A stretch of 64,000 bases of DNA from Allacma fusca (lineage: Eukaryota; Arthropoda; Collembola; Symphypleona; Sminthuridae): contig OX359245.1 in NCBI GenBank assembly GCA_947179485.1, positions 60,189,067 through 60,253,066 of the forward strand, written 5' to 3'. The position numbers were made by a program, and so were the translations under genes. This document shows, in pieces, positions 47,501-58,837 of the stretch. The first letter of the stretch is position 1. Each line of letters begins with the position of its first letter. Under the pieces are notes generated by a model. That model saw only the letters and a program-made list of their open reading frames with translations, searched no databases and was not told where the DNA came from.

Positions 47501-48835
47501 ACTGGCGTCGAAAACAATCCTCATCTTTGTTGTAGAACTGCTTTGCTTAAAAACAGCGTGATGTGGAAGGAAATAGCACTCTCTTGTTGGGTCCTTTGCT
47601 TCATTATATGATAAGACCTCTAAATGACCTTCGTCAATTAAGTCCTGCATAGCCTTCCTATATTGCTGTTGAATTTGACCGTTCCTTTTGAATTTGTTTT
47701 CCAGGGCCTGTAATCTTTTAAGCGCCATGTCTTTGGATTGTCCCAACTCATGCTTTGAATTTTTGAAAGGTAGACTTACTTCGTAAGAGCCATCGTCTCT
47801 CCTTGTTGTCGTATTACCATAGTGTTCTTCGGCCTCTCTCTCCTCTGTAGTGTATGTGGGTATACTTTGCTGTAGAGTTTCGACGCTCCAGAATTTCTGT
47901 AATTCCTGCTGTAGTTTGCATTTGAGATTGAATAAACTCGCCTTAGTGTTCTTTGCCCTCGTCTGACCTCCTCCAATGAGCCATCCTAGAGTTGAATCCT
48001 GTGCGATAGGCTGATGACCTTTACCTCTTATAATTTTAGAACGAATTATCTTGTAATGCATGTGATTTGAGAGTAATAATGATACTTGACCTGGAGCCGC
48101 CCACCGTGAATCCGCTAATCCTGTAGTAGGTAAATGTGGTAAATTCTCGCGTGGTATCTCCTGTGATGGATATGGACCTCTAATGGTAGGAAGTATTAGA
48201 GCCTCTATGTCATACTGTATCCTATTATCTTGCATGGAAATGAGTTGAAAACTTACAAATTCTCGTACCTTGCAGATGCCTACGTCCGCTGCGGCCTCGA
48301 TTGAGATTGGCTCCTGTAATTTTTCTTTTTTCAATCCTAGTAAGTTAACTAATGATGCACTAATGAATGTTTCATCAGCACAGTTGTCGATGAGTGCTCT
48401 CGTTTGAATTTCTTTTCCTTTGTCTCCGATGAGTTTAACCAACGCTGTAGGCTTCAAGGCTACTGTTGCTTGACCTGTGGTGGTTAATGCTGCTGTTCTC
48501 TTCTCCTGTGTTGATTGTCCTGTTTTCTTGCTGTATGACTTATGAAGTATGGTATGATGCCTTTGTTTACACTCTTGGCATGTAAACTGGGATTTGCATT
48601 CCTTCCATTGATGATTAGGTTTAAGACAGTTGGTGCACAGCTTGGCCTTCGTGATGAGTTGCTTCTTGTCTTCTTCGCTGCTGTTGAAGAGCTGTGGGCA
48701 CTTCGATGTATAATGGGATGATTTACATAAAGAACAAGTTGGAGTATACGTACTTGCCTGCTTATCCTGTGTGTTGTTACTTCTCTTGAATCCTTGCTGT
48801 GGTTGTTCCTGTGATGACGTCATGAGATCCACCAT
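44552..48835 (-). CDS. pol: BEL/Pao Pol polyprotein (with zinc knuckles at its start)
   Basis: 1,427 residues from the first ATG. In order: zinc knuckles CSLC..H..C and CTNCLKPNHQWKEC (about 34-95); aspartic protease region ALIDNCADETF (about 147-157), where Asp-Asn-Cys replaces the usual Asp-Thr/Ser-Gly; reverse transcriptase with RIVFDASAK (about 437) and catalytic YVDD (about 558); RNase H-like FADAS (about 735) and WSDSTVTLAWI; integrase zinc-binding HH..C..C (about 1023-1060); integrase core with the D-D-E set in GIDYAGP (about 1103), YSDNGTNF (about 1172) and GGLWEAAV (about 1222); and a C-terminal IGDMVVVKDDNLAPQRW domain. All catalytic residues seen are present. The frame is open upstream to a TAA at 48893-48895, so Pol is in the same frame as Gag. 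Confidence 0.95.
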   Translation of the reverse strand: MVDLMTSSQEQPQQGFKRSNNTQDKQASTYTPTCSLCKSSHYTSKCPQLFNSSEEDKKQLITKAKLCTNCLKPNHQWKECKSQFTCQECKQRHHTILHKSYSKKTGQSTQEKRTAALTTTGQATVALKPTALVKLIGDKGKEIQTRALIDNCADETFISASLVNLLGLKKEKLQEPISIEAAADVGICKVREFVSFQLISMQDNRIQYDIEALILPTIRGPYPSQEIPRENLPHLPTTGLADSRWAAPGQVSLLLSNHMHYKIIRSKIIRGKGHQPIAQDSTLGWLIGGGQTRAKNTKASLFNLKCKLQQELQKFWSVETLQQSIPTYTTEEREAEEHYGNTTTRRDDGSYEVSLPFKNSKHELGQSKDMALKRLQALENKFKRNGQIQQQYRKAMQDLIDEGHLEVLSYNEAKDPTRECYFLPHHAVFKQSSSTTKMRIVFDASAKTTTGKSLNDILLVGPTIQQDLFTILIRWRFWLIPLSADIRQMYLHIWVKPEDTDYQRILWRGEDNDTIKQYRIKKVTFGTASAPFQAIRTLHKLADDHKEEFPEAAKVFKQDFYVDDCLTGRNSIQEAIALQQDLVKLASKGRFMLRKWASSSTEVIQAIPEDFREVNIPFQVDKDDYIKALGMVWHHGNDQFRFQVQLPKSNRVTKRSILSGIASVFDPLGLLCPVTIRAKIVMQQLWKEEVAWVEAPSTQLLQDWNKYQEELKGLDKLRIPRCVNYKKDSKYVLHGFADASERAYAAAVYLYCSSTLGCQSRLVAAKSRVAPVKPESLPRLELCAALLLAELLTAVRKALPIDIADTKAWSDSTVTLAWIRGDANRWKTFERNRVIKIQELVKPEDWNHIPGINNPADLPSRGMSVQEFINSTLWWHGPKEFPLIIKMPTTNKIVVHATVQKAKQEESAITMVSKRHSCWFKLRWRTAVWVMFWKTKCNGIQGVQLHYPKTQDLRDAELRWIRFVQKEAFQKEIEALRRKTKFPNISKLKDLNAFLQDEVIKVGGRLRKAKGIQDNQKYPIVLPRHHITDLIIWWYHSRSNHAGPQLTMSLLQRRYWILGARRSVRRVIHQCKTCRVQRASTGFQMMADLPEARITPSRPFTHVGIDYAGPVKIRESMVTRRNKVIVKSYVAVFVCFSTKAVHLEAVSSLSTEAFLAALHRFVSRRGLPSVIYSDNGTNFVGAKRELQAIIRNRDKELDQIVTRNLAKDGIEWRMNPPAAPHMGGLWEAAVKSMKFHLARITNESTLTFEELDTLLKSIEACLNSRPLCPERNDPGDFSALTPGHFLIGQPLLAIPEDDLRGLKVNTLSRWQRVQQLRCHFWNRWKDEYLQQLQKRTKWREAKETFKIGDMVVVKDDNLAPQRWKLARIVEVFTDATESQQLVRTVAVKTADGIFKRPVCKLVLLPSGEDQEDDRMDKVEVNEIDKGV

Positions 48836-48892
48836 TTCCTTGCTTAAGAACTCTAGAAGAGTTTTCCAATCCGGGCACTTCTTGTCCTTTAA

Positions 48893-49732
48893 TTATTGAT
48901 GGAATCTAAGCCTCGTCTCCTTGTCTAGCTTTCGAACTACTATAGTCACCACATACACGTCGGAATTATCATGTCCTAATGTTTTGATGGAATCTTGTGC
49001 ATTCTGCACTGTACTTATGACCTCCTGTATATCCTTTGCTGACCTTGTTTTCATACACGGTAAATCAAGAATCTCACTTACGTACTTGTATATGAGTTCC
49101 CTATCGTGTTGATACCGATCCACCAATTGTTTCCAGGCTGGGTCGTAGCTTGAATCATGTATGCTGACTGTTGATAAAATCCTCGCTGCTGGGCCGTCCA
49201 AGTATGAAATTAGGTATTGGAGTTTGACGGCGTCTGTAAGGTCGGTGCGGTTATGAACGGCATGCTCATACCGATTCTTGAAGATTTGCCAATCCTCTAG
49301 TTGCCCTGTGAACTTCGGGACTTTCAATTCTGGGAGTTTGACCTTTTGTGTCGGAGCTCCTGTTGTGACTTGGGGCTGGGTTGGCTGGGTTTGGGCTGTT
49401 GTGGTGAGTCTTGCAATATCCTGTTCCTTCTCTCTGACAATTGCTTTGGCTTCTCTCCTGGACAATCGCATCTCCAAGTCAGCACAGGTATTTTCAATGT
49501 TGTCCTGATCCTGTATCTGGGCCTGAATAATTGCATCGTCAGTTAGCAAATCAATAATGCCCTCGCTATTCTTTTCAAGTTTGCCCTGTATTTGAAGCAC
49601 TCTTTTTCGTATCGTGTCAATCTCTGGTCGCGTCACTGTATTAGCATCAATTGCACTTATCCTTGTGTTATACTGCGTTAACTGTCCTTTCAATGCTGCC
49701 CTACTTTTTCTGAGTTTATCGATACCTGCCAT
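48893..49732 (-). CDS. gag: BEL/Pao Gag-like N-terminal part
   Basis: 279 residues, ending at TAA (48893-48895). Coiled-coil-like N-terminus (about 1-105), a Gln/Pro linker, then the DUF1759-type block LPELKVPKFTGQLEDWQIFK and GPAARILSTV. BEL/Pao elements usually code one continuous polyprotein. Here a single in-frame TAA separates this part from Pol with no frame change, so either the stop is suppressed or this copy is damaged. Confidence 0.9.
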   Translation of the reverse strand: MAGIDKLRKSRAALKGQLTQYNTRISAIDANTVTRPEIDTIRKRVLQIQGKLEKNSEGIIDLLTDDAIIQAQIQDQDNIENTCADLEMRLSRREAKAIVREKEQDIARLTTTAQTQPTQPQVTTGAPTQKVKLPELKVPKFTGQLEDWQIFKNRYEHAVHNRTDLTDAVKLQYLISYLDGPAARILSTVSIHDSSYDPAWKQLVDRYQHDRELIYKYVSEILDLPCMKTRSAKDIQEVISTVQNAQDSIKTLGHDNSDVYVVTIVVRKLDKETRLRFHQ

Positions 49733-49989
49733 TTCAAATCCTGTACGGTCGTTTTAATTTACTGTCAAAGGTTTTACTTACAATTCTCTTCGTCTCCTAC
49801 TCTTCAAGTAAACTACATCCACTACCGAAAGCGTCCTTTCGGATTACAGAGTGGAACTCCCGCTTTATCCGGCAGGTCTGGAGCTACGAGGAATTTCGGA
49901 GCACTCACACACAGGGTTCAGACACTTCACTGACTCAATTTTATTTCCGCTGGACGAATCGTCGGCGAAAAAACTCGAAGGACCATAAA

Positions 49990-50606
49990 TGATGAGCACG
50001 GGAATGTTGAGCAGCTCACGAACTGTAAAAAAGAATGAAAATCCTATGGTGTGAGAACTGTCCGAAAATGATTATAAAATGGCGCTGTCTTGTTCAATAA
50101 TTCCTCTGAATCCTTTACACACAGTATTAGCTTAATTAATAATGTACTTTATTAATTGTAATTATTAAGCTTTAATATACTATTGAACTTCCCTTTAAAT
50201 AAATAATAAAATAATAGATATTACAAGTCACAAACACGAAGCTCCTCTCTAGTCAAGTTCACGTAGCCGACTCCTTCTCTTCTTTCTTCTTTGATCCTTG
50301 TAGCCTCTGGAATCCTCTTGAACACTGGTCACTGCACTTCTTATTCCTAATTTACATTTAAAGTCAGTAGCTCCTCTTGAACACTGGTCACTGCACTTCT
50401 TATTCCTAATTTACATTAAGGTCAGTAGCTAAATTTAGAATAAGATTATACCTTACTTCTTGTCTCCGATAGACAAGGTTCGAACAAGCACTCTTCTCGA
50501 ATTTACAAATGTCTTTCCTCTATCCTTCCTTTCAACCTTCCCTCGTCTATTACCATAAACTCCTCGTGGCCCTATCTCTCCTATTAGTATCGCTTTGGCG
50601 TATACA
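49990..50606 (-). repeat. BEL/Pao 5' LTR
   Basis: Same length as the left LTR with about three differences seen by eye. Followed by the ATATT duplication. Confidence 0.93.
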
Positions 50607-50611
50607 ATATT

Positions 50612-52355
50612 TTCTTGTTTCCTATAAAACATTATATAGGTGTTATAAAGGAAAGTCATGTAAACAGTTGGTTGGTTATATGCCGCATTATGACAGTGAC
50701 ATAGAAGAGTATAATCTAATTTTATAAGATCGTCCATCATCATAAACAAGATTGTCAGACTGTATATGACGTCGGGCATATCTGTCTGCATGGGAATGGT
50801 ACTAATCAGGGAGCATAATTGCTTAACTGCGCTGGTTTATTTAACTACTTTAGGACCCTGCTCGATAGTAGTCCAGAAAGATCATAAAATTTCCTACAGT
50901 CGTCCGTCAAACGAAATTTCAAAATACCTGTGAAGCAAAATGTGTAATAGGCTATACATAATTCTGCAAGTCCTCAAAACTTCGAGTTTAATTTACGTTC
51001 TTCAGGATTGTGACTTTAATTTTTATCTTAGGACGTTTATTTTTTTTTTGACAAATGATGAAAAGAATTTGCATCAAAATATGGGAATCACATATTTTTG
51101 TTCCCTTATTTGGGCATGGGGCAAAGCATATGAGACATCTTTCATATATGTAACTACTCTGGTGGTGTGATAAAGAAAAGTTGATGTAGCACCCTGTATC
51201 TCATTTTGAGATATCATGCACCTGTACCTAGATAAACGTAGTCTACTTTACTGTAAACTGAGATACTTGTTTTATTATGTGCATACATTTATTATGCACT
51301 CTTAACAATTCTTTCTGGTGTCTCTCTTTTATGACACCGTGTATGGATTCAAAAGGGATGGCTTCAGGCGATGTTATGTGGGACTAAAATGTATTGATAA
51401 TTTAGTATGTGTGTAAGGTATGCAAGCATTGAAACTGTTATCGCTTATTGTTGTTTCGTCATTTTTGTGATTCCCAGCCACGGCTAATATGAAGTTTGGA
51501 CACTACTGAGATTTGTATTCACATCAGAATTATATAATATTATTTTACGTTTTGAATGTCTTTTCTATTCGTTGTATTATAAATTGTAGTTTGTTGACTT
51601 GGAAATGTGGTTAAATAATATGCAGCATATTCCTTAAACATTTATTGTTGTTGCTCTGGATTCTGGCATTTCAATTCTTAGCAACCAATCTTCTGGAGAT
51701 ACGTTTTGCAATTTTTTTAAGTATGGCCTCAGAACGTAAACACAAGGCAAATTTTTTAAAACTGTTTTAAAAAATTGCAATCAAAACGATTTTGTTTTCT
51801 ATTACTTCAATCTTGTCTCACGAGTCTCTCTCTTATGTTGAGGGGACTTCCCCGTACACGTGCTCATATATTGTGATTTGCTGTTAGAAGATATGGTTTT
51901 TAGTTGTTGAAAACCTTGTATTGATATGTAGTAAATATACTGCACATACTATACTTTACAAATTGTTAGATTAAGTTTTCATACCATCTAAATAGCGTTG
52001 CCGTTCAAATGTACATACAACGGGACAACAAGGAGTGATTTTTAGTGCTGGTATGATGGATTTGGTAAGCATACATGTTCCGTCAGAACATCATATGGCA
52101 ATGACTTTGGCGTATCATGGAACTGGCAGAATCATTTCCATTCAGCATTAATTTTAGCATGGTTGAAACTGAAACAAATGTTTTCTTCTTCCTACAAAGT
52201 AACTCGCAAAAAATCTGTTAACAGTAGACACTGTAAATACTGAGCCTCTGTTTCCCTGGTTTACCTGTCTTCTGAAATACTATCAGGACAAAATCGTTCT
52301 CAAGTGTACAAAGATGACTTGGCAAACCATGAATTGGTGAAAGCTTGTAAATACA
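50612..52355. other. Intergenic, AT-rich
   Basis: No gene seen; short frames only. Confidence 0.4.
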
Positions 52356-52363
52356 CCAAGAAG

Positions 52364-53225
52364 GAAAGGTGTCCAAACGACTCAGCCTATCCTATATCCT
52401 TCCTATTTATAAAATTTGAACAGAGCCTACATATATGCCTACATTTTAACCGCCGAATAGATCAGCCTATCCTACATCCTTCCTATAAAGGATCCAGCAA
52501 GCCTACATATTAGCCTACGTTTCACTAAAAAATTAGCTCAACGAATTCTACACCCTTCCTAAATAGTATATGCTTTTCATAACTGACAGACTATTTAAGA
52601 CCATTCTAATCTAATAAATTAAAAATCCTGTCTCAAGTAAATGGGGTTGAAATAAAATAGTTAAAGTTTAGACACCTTGACCAAAGCCCTAAGAGCAAAA
52701 TAGTAAGGATCTTGATTTGGTTTACGCCGGAAATGGTACGCAAATTTTACAACGTTGGTCAAAAGGGATGTCACACTTAAGATTTCCTTAAGTTCCCACT
52801 TTACCGAATATTTAGAAGTTTTGATTTCGGTGAGGTTTCCGCGCATATCAAGGCGAGATAGCACGTACTTTTCACGCTTAAACCACTCCATAAAACAATT
52901 TGCAAGTACTAGGCGGCGACTATTCTTTAATTTTCATTTTGTCCATTCCATATGCCATTAAATGAAGATGACATGCTTCAAAAGCCTACATACATATATG
53001 CCTATAGTTCTACGACATTGGCGGCCTGAGCAGTCTCATCTCATTAAGTCAATGAGAGCGAATCCTTACATAATTCTACGACGGCTGAGCCTACCTATTT
53101 TGTAGGCTAGGTTTTAAGTGTATATTCTTGCACCCAATTTTGCCTACAAGCGTCTTTAATAAAATCCTCGCACCCTATAAATAGCCTACAAATAGGCCTA
53201 TAAGTAGGATAGGCGGACACCTTTG
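52364..53225. mobile_element. Non-autonomous hAT element D, copy 2 (CCTAC-word family)
   Basis: Exact target duplication CCAAGAAG at 52356-52363 and 53226-53233. Inverted ends (C/G)AAAGGTGTCC. Both arms have CCTAC/GCCTA arrays. Best preserved copy of the family in the window. The minus-strand frame in its centre is not supported as a gene. Confidence 0.9.
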
Positions 53226-53233
53226 CCAAGAAG

Positions 53234-54894
53234 TGTAACTACAAAAGAAGTTAAAATTCTCAGGAATGTACAAATACAATCATCCGGTATAAGCATACGA
53301 AAGTAAATTACTGAATAGCACGGGAAAGTCGCCAGTTGCCCCAAAAATTTGACTTTTGAAATTCAGTCCTTATTTGATACCGTCGAAATCCGGACACCCT
53401 AATGTCGTAGCATGTATTGCTATAACAATTTTTAACATACATATAATTATGAATTGCAGTTTAAAGCGTAAGCAATTCTTCTTTGGTGGTCAAAGCTCGG
53501 ACTGACTCCCAGCCGCATTGCCATTGTGAGTCTTTTACTTTTAATTGATCACAGCTGTAGCTAAATTATAATTTACAATTACAATAGTTAATTCTAACTT
53601 TTCTTGCTTAGCTTAGCTTTATGAGAAAAAAAATCTCTCTACTATGATTTTTTAATTGTTCCAAAGTTAGTTTAGGAAATTTTGCTCATCCCTAATTTGT
53701 ACGTTTAGGTCGCTTCAGTGTCGCATTGCTTTCAACTACTTTTCGTTAGAGCGGCGCTATTTTTACATCTAAAAGTTCTTTATATGGGTGGATATGCAAC
53801 TACCAAGGAGAGCATGTGGGATGAAAAACGCAGATCAAACATTGTGGCTAATGCTTTCACAAATGACCGCTGGCCTTTGTCCAGCACATTTAAAAAAAAT
53901 ATTTTGGGCCAATCAAATTTTACCCATATGTTGTATGTTTTGACTAACTGGATGTATTTTCCGATTGAACATTAATATTACATTATTTGTTGCACAAATA
54001 TTTGATTGTAATAAACTTACAGTATCTTGTGTTAGTTGTCAAGATAACATTAATAATTACATGTAATGTTTGAGATTTTCCCACCTTAAAATAAATTCTG
54101 AAATTATTTTCTCAAAGTTGTGTTTAGTTCAGTAGTGCCATAGCGTCATGTGTTTTGTTAATTTGCATATGTCAATTCTTTGAATATTAGCCCGAAGAAC
54201 GATTACCAAAGTTATGTATATCTACTTGAACAGCTACTAATAGAAATTTTTATTTCTACTACAGTGGAATTTCGTCTGAGGTCAGTAACAAGTTATGTAA
54301 AAAGAAAATATTTTCTGCAGTTCCTAAGGCAATGGGAAGCTGCAGAAATTATGTACTTATACATATTGTGGGCCGCTTTTACACTTTTCACTTCACATTT
54401 TCTACAAATTGTGGAATATGTAGTGCAGCTGCCGACTGTAGTGTTCAAAGCTATCATCAACTTCCAACTCTTTGGAATCCGGTTTTTATGCTTGAATGTA
54501 TAGACAGTAGTGCTTTCCTCGAAGCTCCCAAACTTGCCTCCTACTTTCAATAAAATGCATGCATGTCTCTCTCGCATTGTCAGTGGTTCCCATGCAAGTT
54601 CATATTAGAATTGACCCACCTCAATTGCCAGCTTCATGTCTCGTACCTTGCTCTGTTAATGTGGTTACTCTCATCAGGATAACGGCTCAATGGAATGTAC
54701 TCGTTAAATATTATGAAAGTGAATTGTATGAAATGCTTAAATATGAGTCAATTTCTTGTGATCAATCAGTTTAATTCACTTCCTTCGGAAGTTAACAAAG
54801 TCAAGAAAGCGTAATAATTATTGGAGCTCCTTAGTCAAAGAGATTTTCTCAATTTCAATTTTATTTTATAAGAATACTCTACGGGTTATTAAAA
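53234..54894. other. Intergenic upstream of the CRAL-TRIO gene
   Basis: An open frame at 53718-53975 (with KESMWDEKRRSNIVANAF) looks protein-like, but no exon partner or family is recognised. Others at 54180-54774 are weaker. Confidence 0.35.
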
Positions 54895-57690
54895 ATGAAA
54901 TATCTCAGTGCTCCAACCGCACCCCATATCCTTTTAGTTCATCTAATCTTCCTTTGCTATCCTTACCGGGTCACAGCCGGGGATTTATTGTCACCCTTAC
55001 CATTGGGCTATACTTATGTGTCTCATCATTTCCCTCAAACTAATCCACTGGTCATTGAGGTAAATTTCCATTGTAACTCTGTGTGGGACCCAGTATATGG
55101 GAAAAAGGGAGAATTTTAACCTCAAATCAATTTAACGTCTTTTTTTCATAACAAGTTGCTTTTTGATACTCACTTAAGTTGAATGCCTTTTTATTGATTA
55201 CATTTTTTTAATTTTACAGCTCCGGGAGAAAATTCAAGGTCTACCTTTGAATCCTTTTTTAACGACTGACAAGCAACTGGCAAGGCACCTGGAAGGTAAA
55301 TAATTTCTAATTTCATATTTTCTTATCATACGTAATTACTTTTCCCCTTAATTTGATAATATTTCAATTTCTACAATAATTGCATGAACAATTATTTATT
55401 CTTTAATTGCTCCTCATCAGTAGCGTTTTTAAATCGTGTGTTTGACTACGGCTGATTTATATTCAGTTTATTTTACAAATTTTGCTCCAATCAGCCCATT
55501 TATATCAGATTTTTCATTTTATTTTTTGAAGCCACAAATTACGATGTTGACCATGCATTGGCGAGATTACAAAGGGTAAGCTATTTTTTCGTATCAATCT
55601 TTACGTTGTCCTTGAATTGTCTCTTACTTTTGTCTCTGGCTTTTATCGTAGCTTTCACTTTCACTTGGTAAATATATAGTACAGGAATATGAAGTACATT
55701 TAAATAATAGTTTATTTATAAGAGAATCTACTTGCATGTAAGCATATAATTATGTATGTAATTATGTTTTGCTATTGGGGAGGAAAACACTTCAAATATT
55801 TTCCATTGGGTTATTCCTCCAGACCTTGCACCTGCATTAATGTTTTCAACTTCTCATTTTTTTCTAAATATTAGTCTCAGTCTTAGTTTTGCATTGTTGT
55901 AAATGAGTATATGGAGAGAGCAACTATATAGTACATGAATGCTTTCACCGTTACTTGAGTAGAGTTATATGCAAGGGCTATGAAACTGCATGGGAAAATG
56001 CATTTATTGAAATAATGTATGTATATAGCTGAGATTGTGAGCAGGAATATTTTTAAAAAAATAGGAAGAAGCACTTATCCCATCCATGTGTGAGTTGTGC
56101 ATAGGATAATTGACAAGAGATAACGATCATCTATCCAAGCAATAAAGGGTTTAATTGCTATTGATGTTGATATCGTTCTACACTATTAAATGATCCGCCA
56201 ATCGGCACCTGTCTTCCTTAGCAATCCTATGCACTTACACGGGCAAACAAGATAATGCGAGTGAGATTAGTCCGTTGTAACTGCTTCATTGTTACTTGCC
56301 AACTCTTACAAGTAACCATTATGTTACTATTTTTTATACCTATCAATAATAAATTTACATTATTATCCTACCAACAACTGTCGTAATTGAAACTGCATGA
56401 ATCTCAAGGCCAATTATGAGCTTGTTCTTATACTGAACCCCCTAGCAATTTTAGTAGGCTGGAAGCTTCAGAACCTCCAATTATTGTCCTAACAAGGAAC
56501 GTCTCACAACTGTCACAGAGGTATTTCCTCAAACTTCCCTCAAACATAGTACTTAAGGTAATTGACTTCAGTGGGACATTCCGTTACTGAAATCGTTTTT
56601 TTAGACAAGAGCTGTCAAAAATATTTTCGATCAACAATTTCTGAAAGGGGATAATTCAAAGCAGAATTTCTCAAACCACTAGTTTTTTTCAAAGAAATTC
56701 CTAATGTTTATTGTCAATCATAATTTTAAATCCGTAAATTATTAATAGCAACTTTCGAAATTTTTTTGTGGAAACATAACTTGCTTGTGCGTGGAGAAAA
56801 ATTATCCAATTAGCCTTCTTCATCAAAACAAAATCTTCTGACTTTGCTCTTTACAATTTAACTTTAGTCTAAAATTTCTGTTTGCAATTCCAACTAAAAT
56901 ATAATTTTCTCTTGTGTTTTACGGAGAATGGCATTTAAAAATTTTGCTCTTACGTACCCCACATTTAGACATTTTTGGCCGTAAATATTCTCTGCCGTTC
57001 TATAGCCAAATCTGTAACAAAAAAAGCAGCGACCACGAATGTGCCACTGAAGTCATCCACCTGTGTGTGGGTCTTAATCGAGCCAAGTTTCAGAGAAATA
57101 CCTCAGAGACAGTTGGGAAGCCTTCCTTGTAAAAATTTTAAATTAAATTTCTCACACCTTCCTCAATGTTAAACATTGATGGCAAGAATACAGTCTCTAG
57201 AAGAGCCGAAAGCCCCAGGAAATCAGAGAGCATTCATGTAAGTAATTATATGCAAATGCGTAGGACTTTAAACGCAGTTGAGATAGAAACTCTGCAAATA
57301 AAGCCATCAATCACCCATTACTTACAATCAATGCAGACAGGTTTTCATTTTATGTGCCGTCAATTCGACTTGTAATGAAGGAGCCCGTCGAGTGAAACTG
57401 TCTGACGATACACTCGCAGGGACAATCAAGATCAATCCCTTGGAATTTAGAGGAGCCAGTAAGCTTATGTAGAACTTACGCTTGTACACACAAACACACA
57501 CACACATAATAGACACAATAAAAATAATGCATCTCAATACAGCATGCAATTTTCCTGCATTTTTCTCCTCATTTGCTTATTGCACTTTTGCACGAGTTAT
57601 TTTTTGGGGGAGAAATCTCTGAGCCTTCTGGTCTTCAAGTGCTCTTTTGACTCACCGACAGCTTAGCATTGTTTATAGTGTGTTTATTGA

Positions 57691-57723
<33 letters not shown>

Positions 57724-58837
57724 GAAGCAATTATAAAAGTGACGTGTGTAGACTACAATAGATTACTTGAACTTATACTATTCCATGACTCCCTATGAGA
57801 CTCCTTCATGATTGAGTTATTAAATTTCTCCGTATATTTTCTATTCAGAAATGAAAGTAGGGGTGGGGAGCTGTTAATGAAGGCTCTTATTCCTGAATTT
57901 ATTTACTTTTACTCTCATCACTTAAATTAATTCCTCTAACAGACCACGAGATTTCGAAAGGCTGTTCGTGCGGATGAATTGCTAACATGGACACCTCCTG
58001 ATTTCATGATTTGGAATTTACCCATTGAGCAGTCCGGCTACACAGATGATGGGAATCCTGGTGAGTTACAATCTTTTACAACATTAGAATTTAATTAAAA
58101 TAAATTAAAAATTATAAAACAATTTATTCCCTCTCAAATTGTTTTACAAACTTGTAATAAAATTATTTTTATTTTTTATCATCCTCCAAATGACAGTTTA
58201 CTTAATCCCTTTCGGTCGATGGAACTTCGGGGAATTTTTCCGTCAGGGAGGAAGACGCTCCGAATTATTTTACTACGTTATTAGATTTATGGAAGAGGCC
58301 AATAACTGTACTTTGGGCCTCGTCAATCCCAGGACAGGCTGGCCCGTGGATCAAGTCACGCTCCTCATAGATGCTAAAGGCTACAGTGTCTATGATTTCC
58401 TTCATCTGAAAGCAACCTGGACTTTGGTTAAAATTTTCAGGGCAGTCAGTCGACATTATCCCTTTACAATTAAATTAGCTATAGTTGTCAATGCCCCAGT
58501 GGCTTTCAAAGCCCTTTGGAAACTCACGAGGGTTTTTTCCTCCACCCGGGCCCGGACCTCTTACCTAGTCTTCAGTAGATTCAATCGAGATGCCCGGAAT
58601 GCCCTAGTTCATCATTTCCCTATTAATACCATCCCTATTGATTTAGGGGGCACTTATGTCCCTCTCTATGATAGCCATGAAGGACTGGAGTACGATGTCA
58701 TAGAGCACTACTCTCATTATCCCGATCATATTGAGCCCAGCAGTAGTCAATATGTGGAGCACACTTTGGCCAAGAGGAACACAACCGAGGCACAAATGCT
58801 AATTACAGGGAATTCTACTTCCCCTGTCAAAAGTTAA
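54895..58837 (+). CDS. Secreted CRAL-TRIO (Sec14-like) domain protein
   Basis: Five exons by eye: 54895-55059, 55220-55295, 55532-55575, 57943-58060 and 58197-58837; phases 0, 1, 0, 1; 347 residues. Residues 1-29 form a hydrophobic signal peptide. CRAL-TRIO N-terminal helices at about 60-100 (TNYDVDHALARLQR). The lipid-binding domain runs from about 130 (VYLIPFGRWNFGEFF) through VTLLIDAKGYSVYDF and FTIKLAIVVNAPVAFKALWK to about 285. Sec14 proteins bind and move hydrophobic ligands (phosphoinositides, retinoids, tocopherol) and are normally cytosolic, so a leader for secretion is unusual. The C-terminal 60 residues are a polar tail. Intron 3 is 2.4 kb, far longer than the others, and its three open frames look noncoding. 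Confidence 0.88.
57691..57723 (+). repeat. (GT)n microsatellite
   Basis: GT run with one TTT break, in intron 3 of the CRAL-TRIO gene. A short CA run lies at about 57485-57505. Confidence 0.9.

Larger units (their letters stand above)
43750..50606 (-). mobile_element. BEL/Pao LTR retrotransposon
   Basis: 6,857 bp with two 617-bp LTRs and an exact 5-bp target duplication ATATT (43745-43749, 50607-50611). Coding order on the minus strand is gag, protease, reverse transcriptase, RNase H, integrase. Next to the 5' LTR (right end) is a candidate primer-binding site starting TGGTCCTTCGAG four bases in; next to the 3' LTR (left end) is a purine-rich GGTGGGCGGAA. LTRs differ at about three positions, so insertion is recent. 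Confidence 0.95.

Noticed and set aside
56914-57549. Four short frames in the long CRAL-TRIO intron
   Set aside because: Overlapping, on both strands, without family features.
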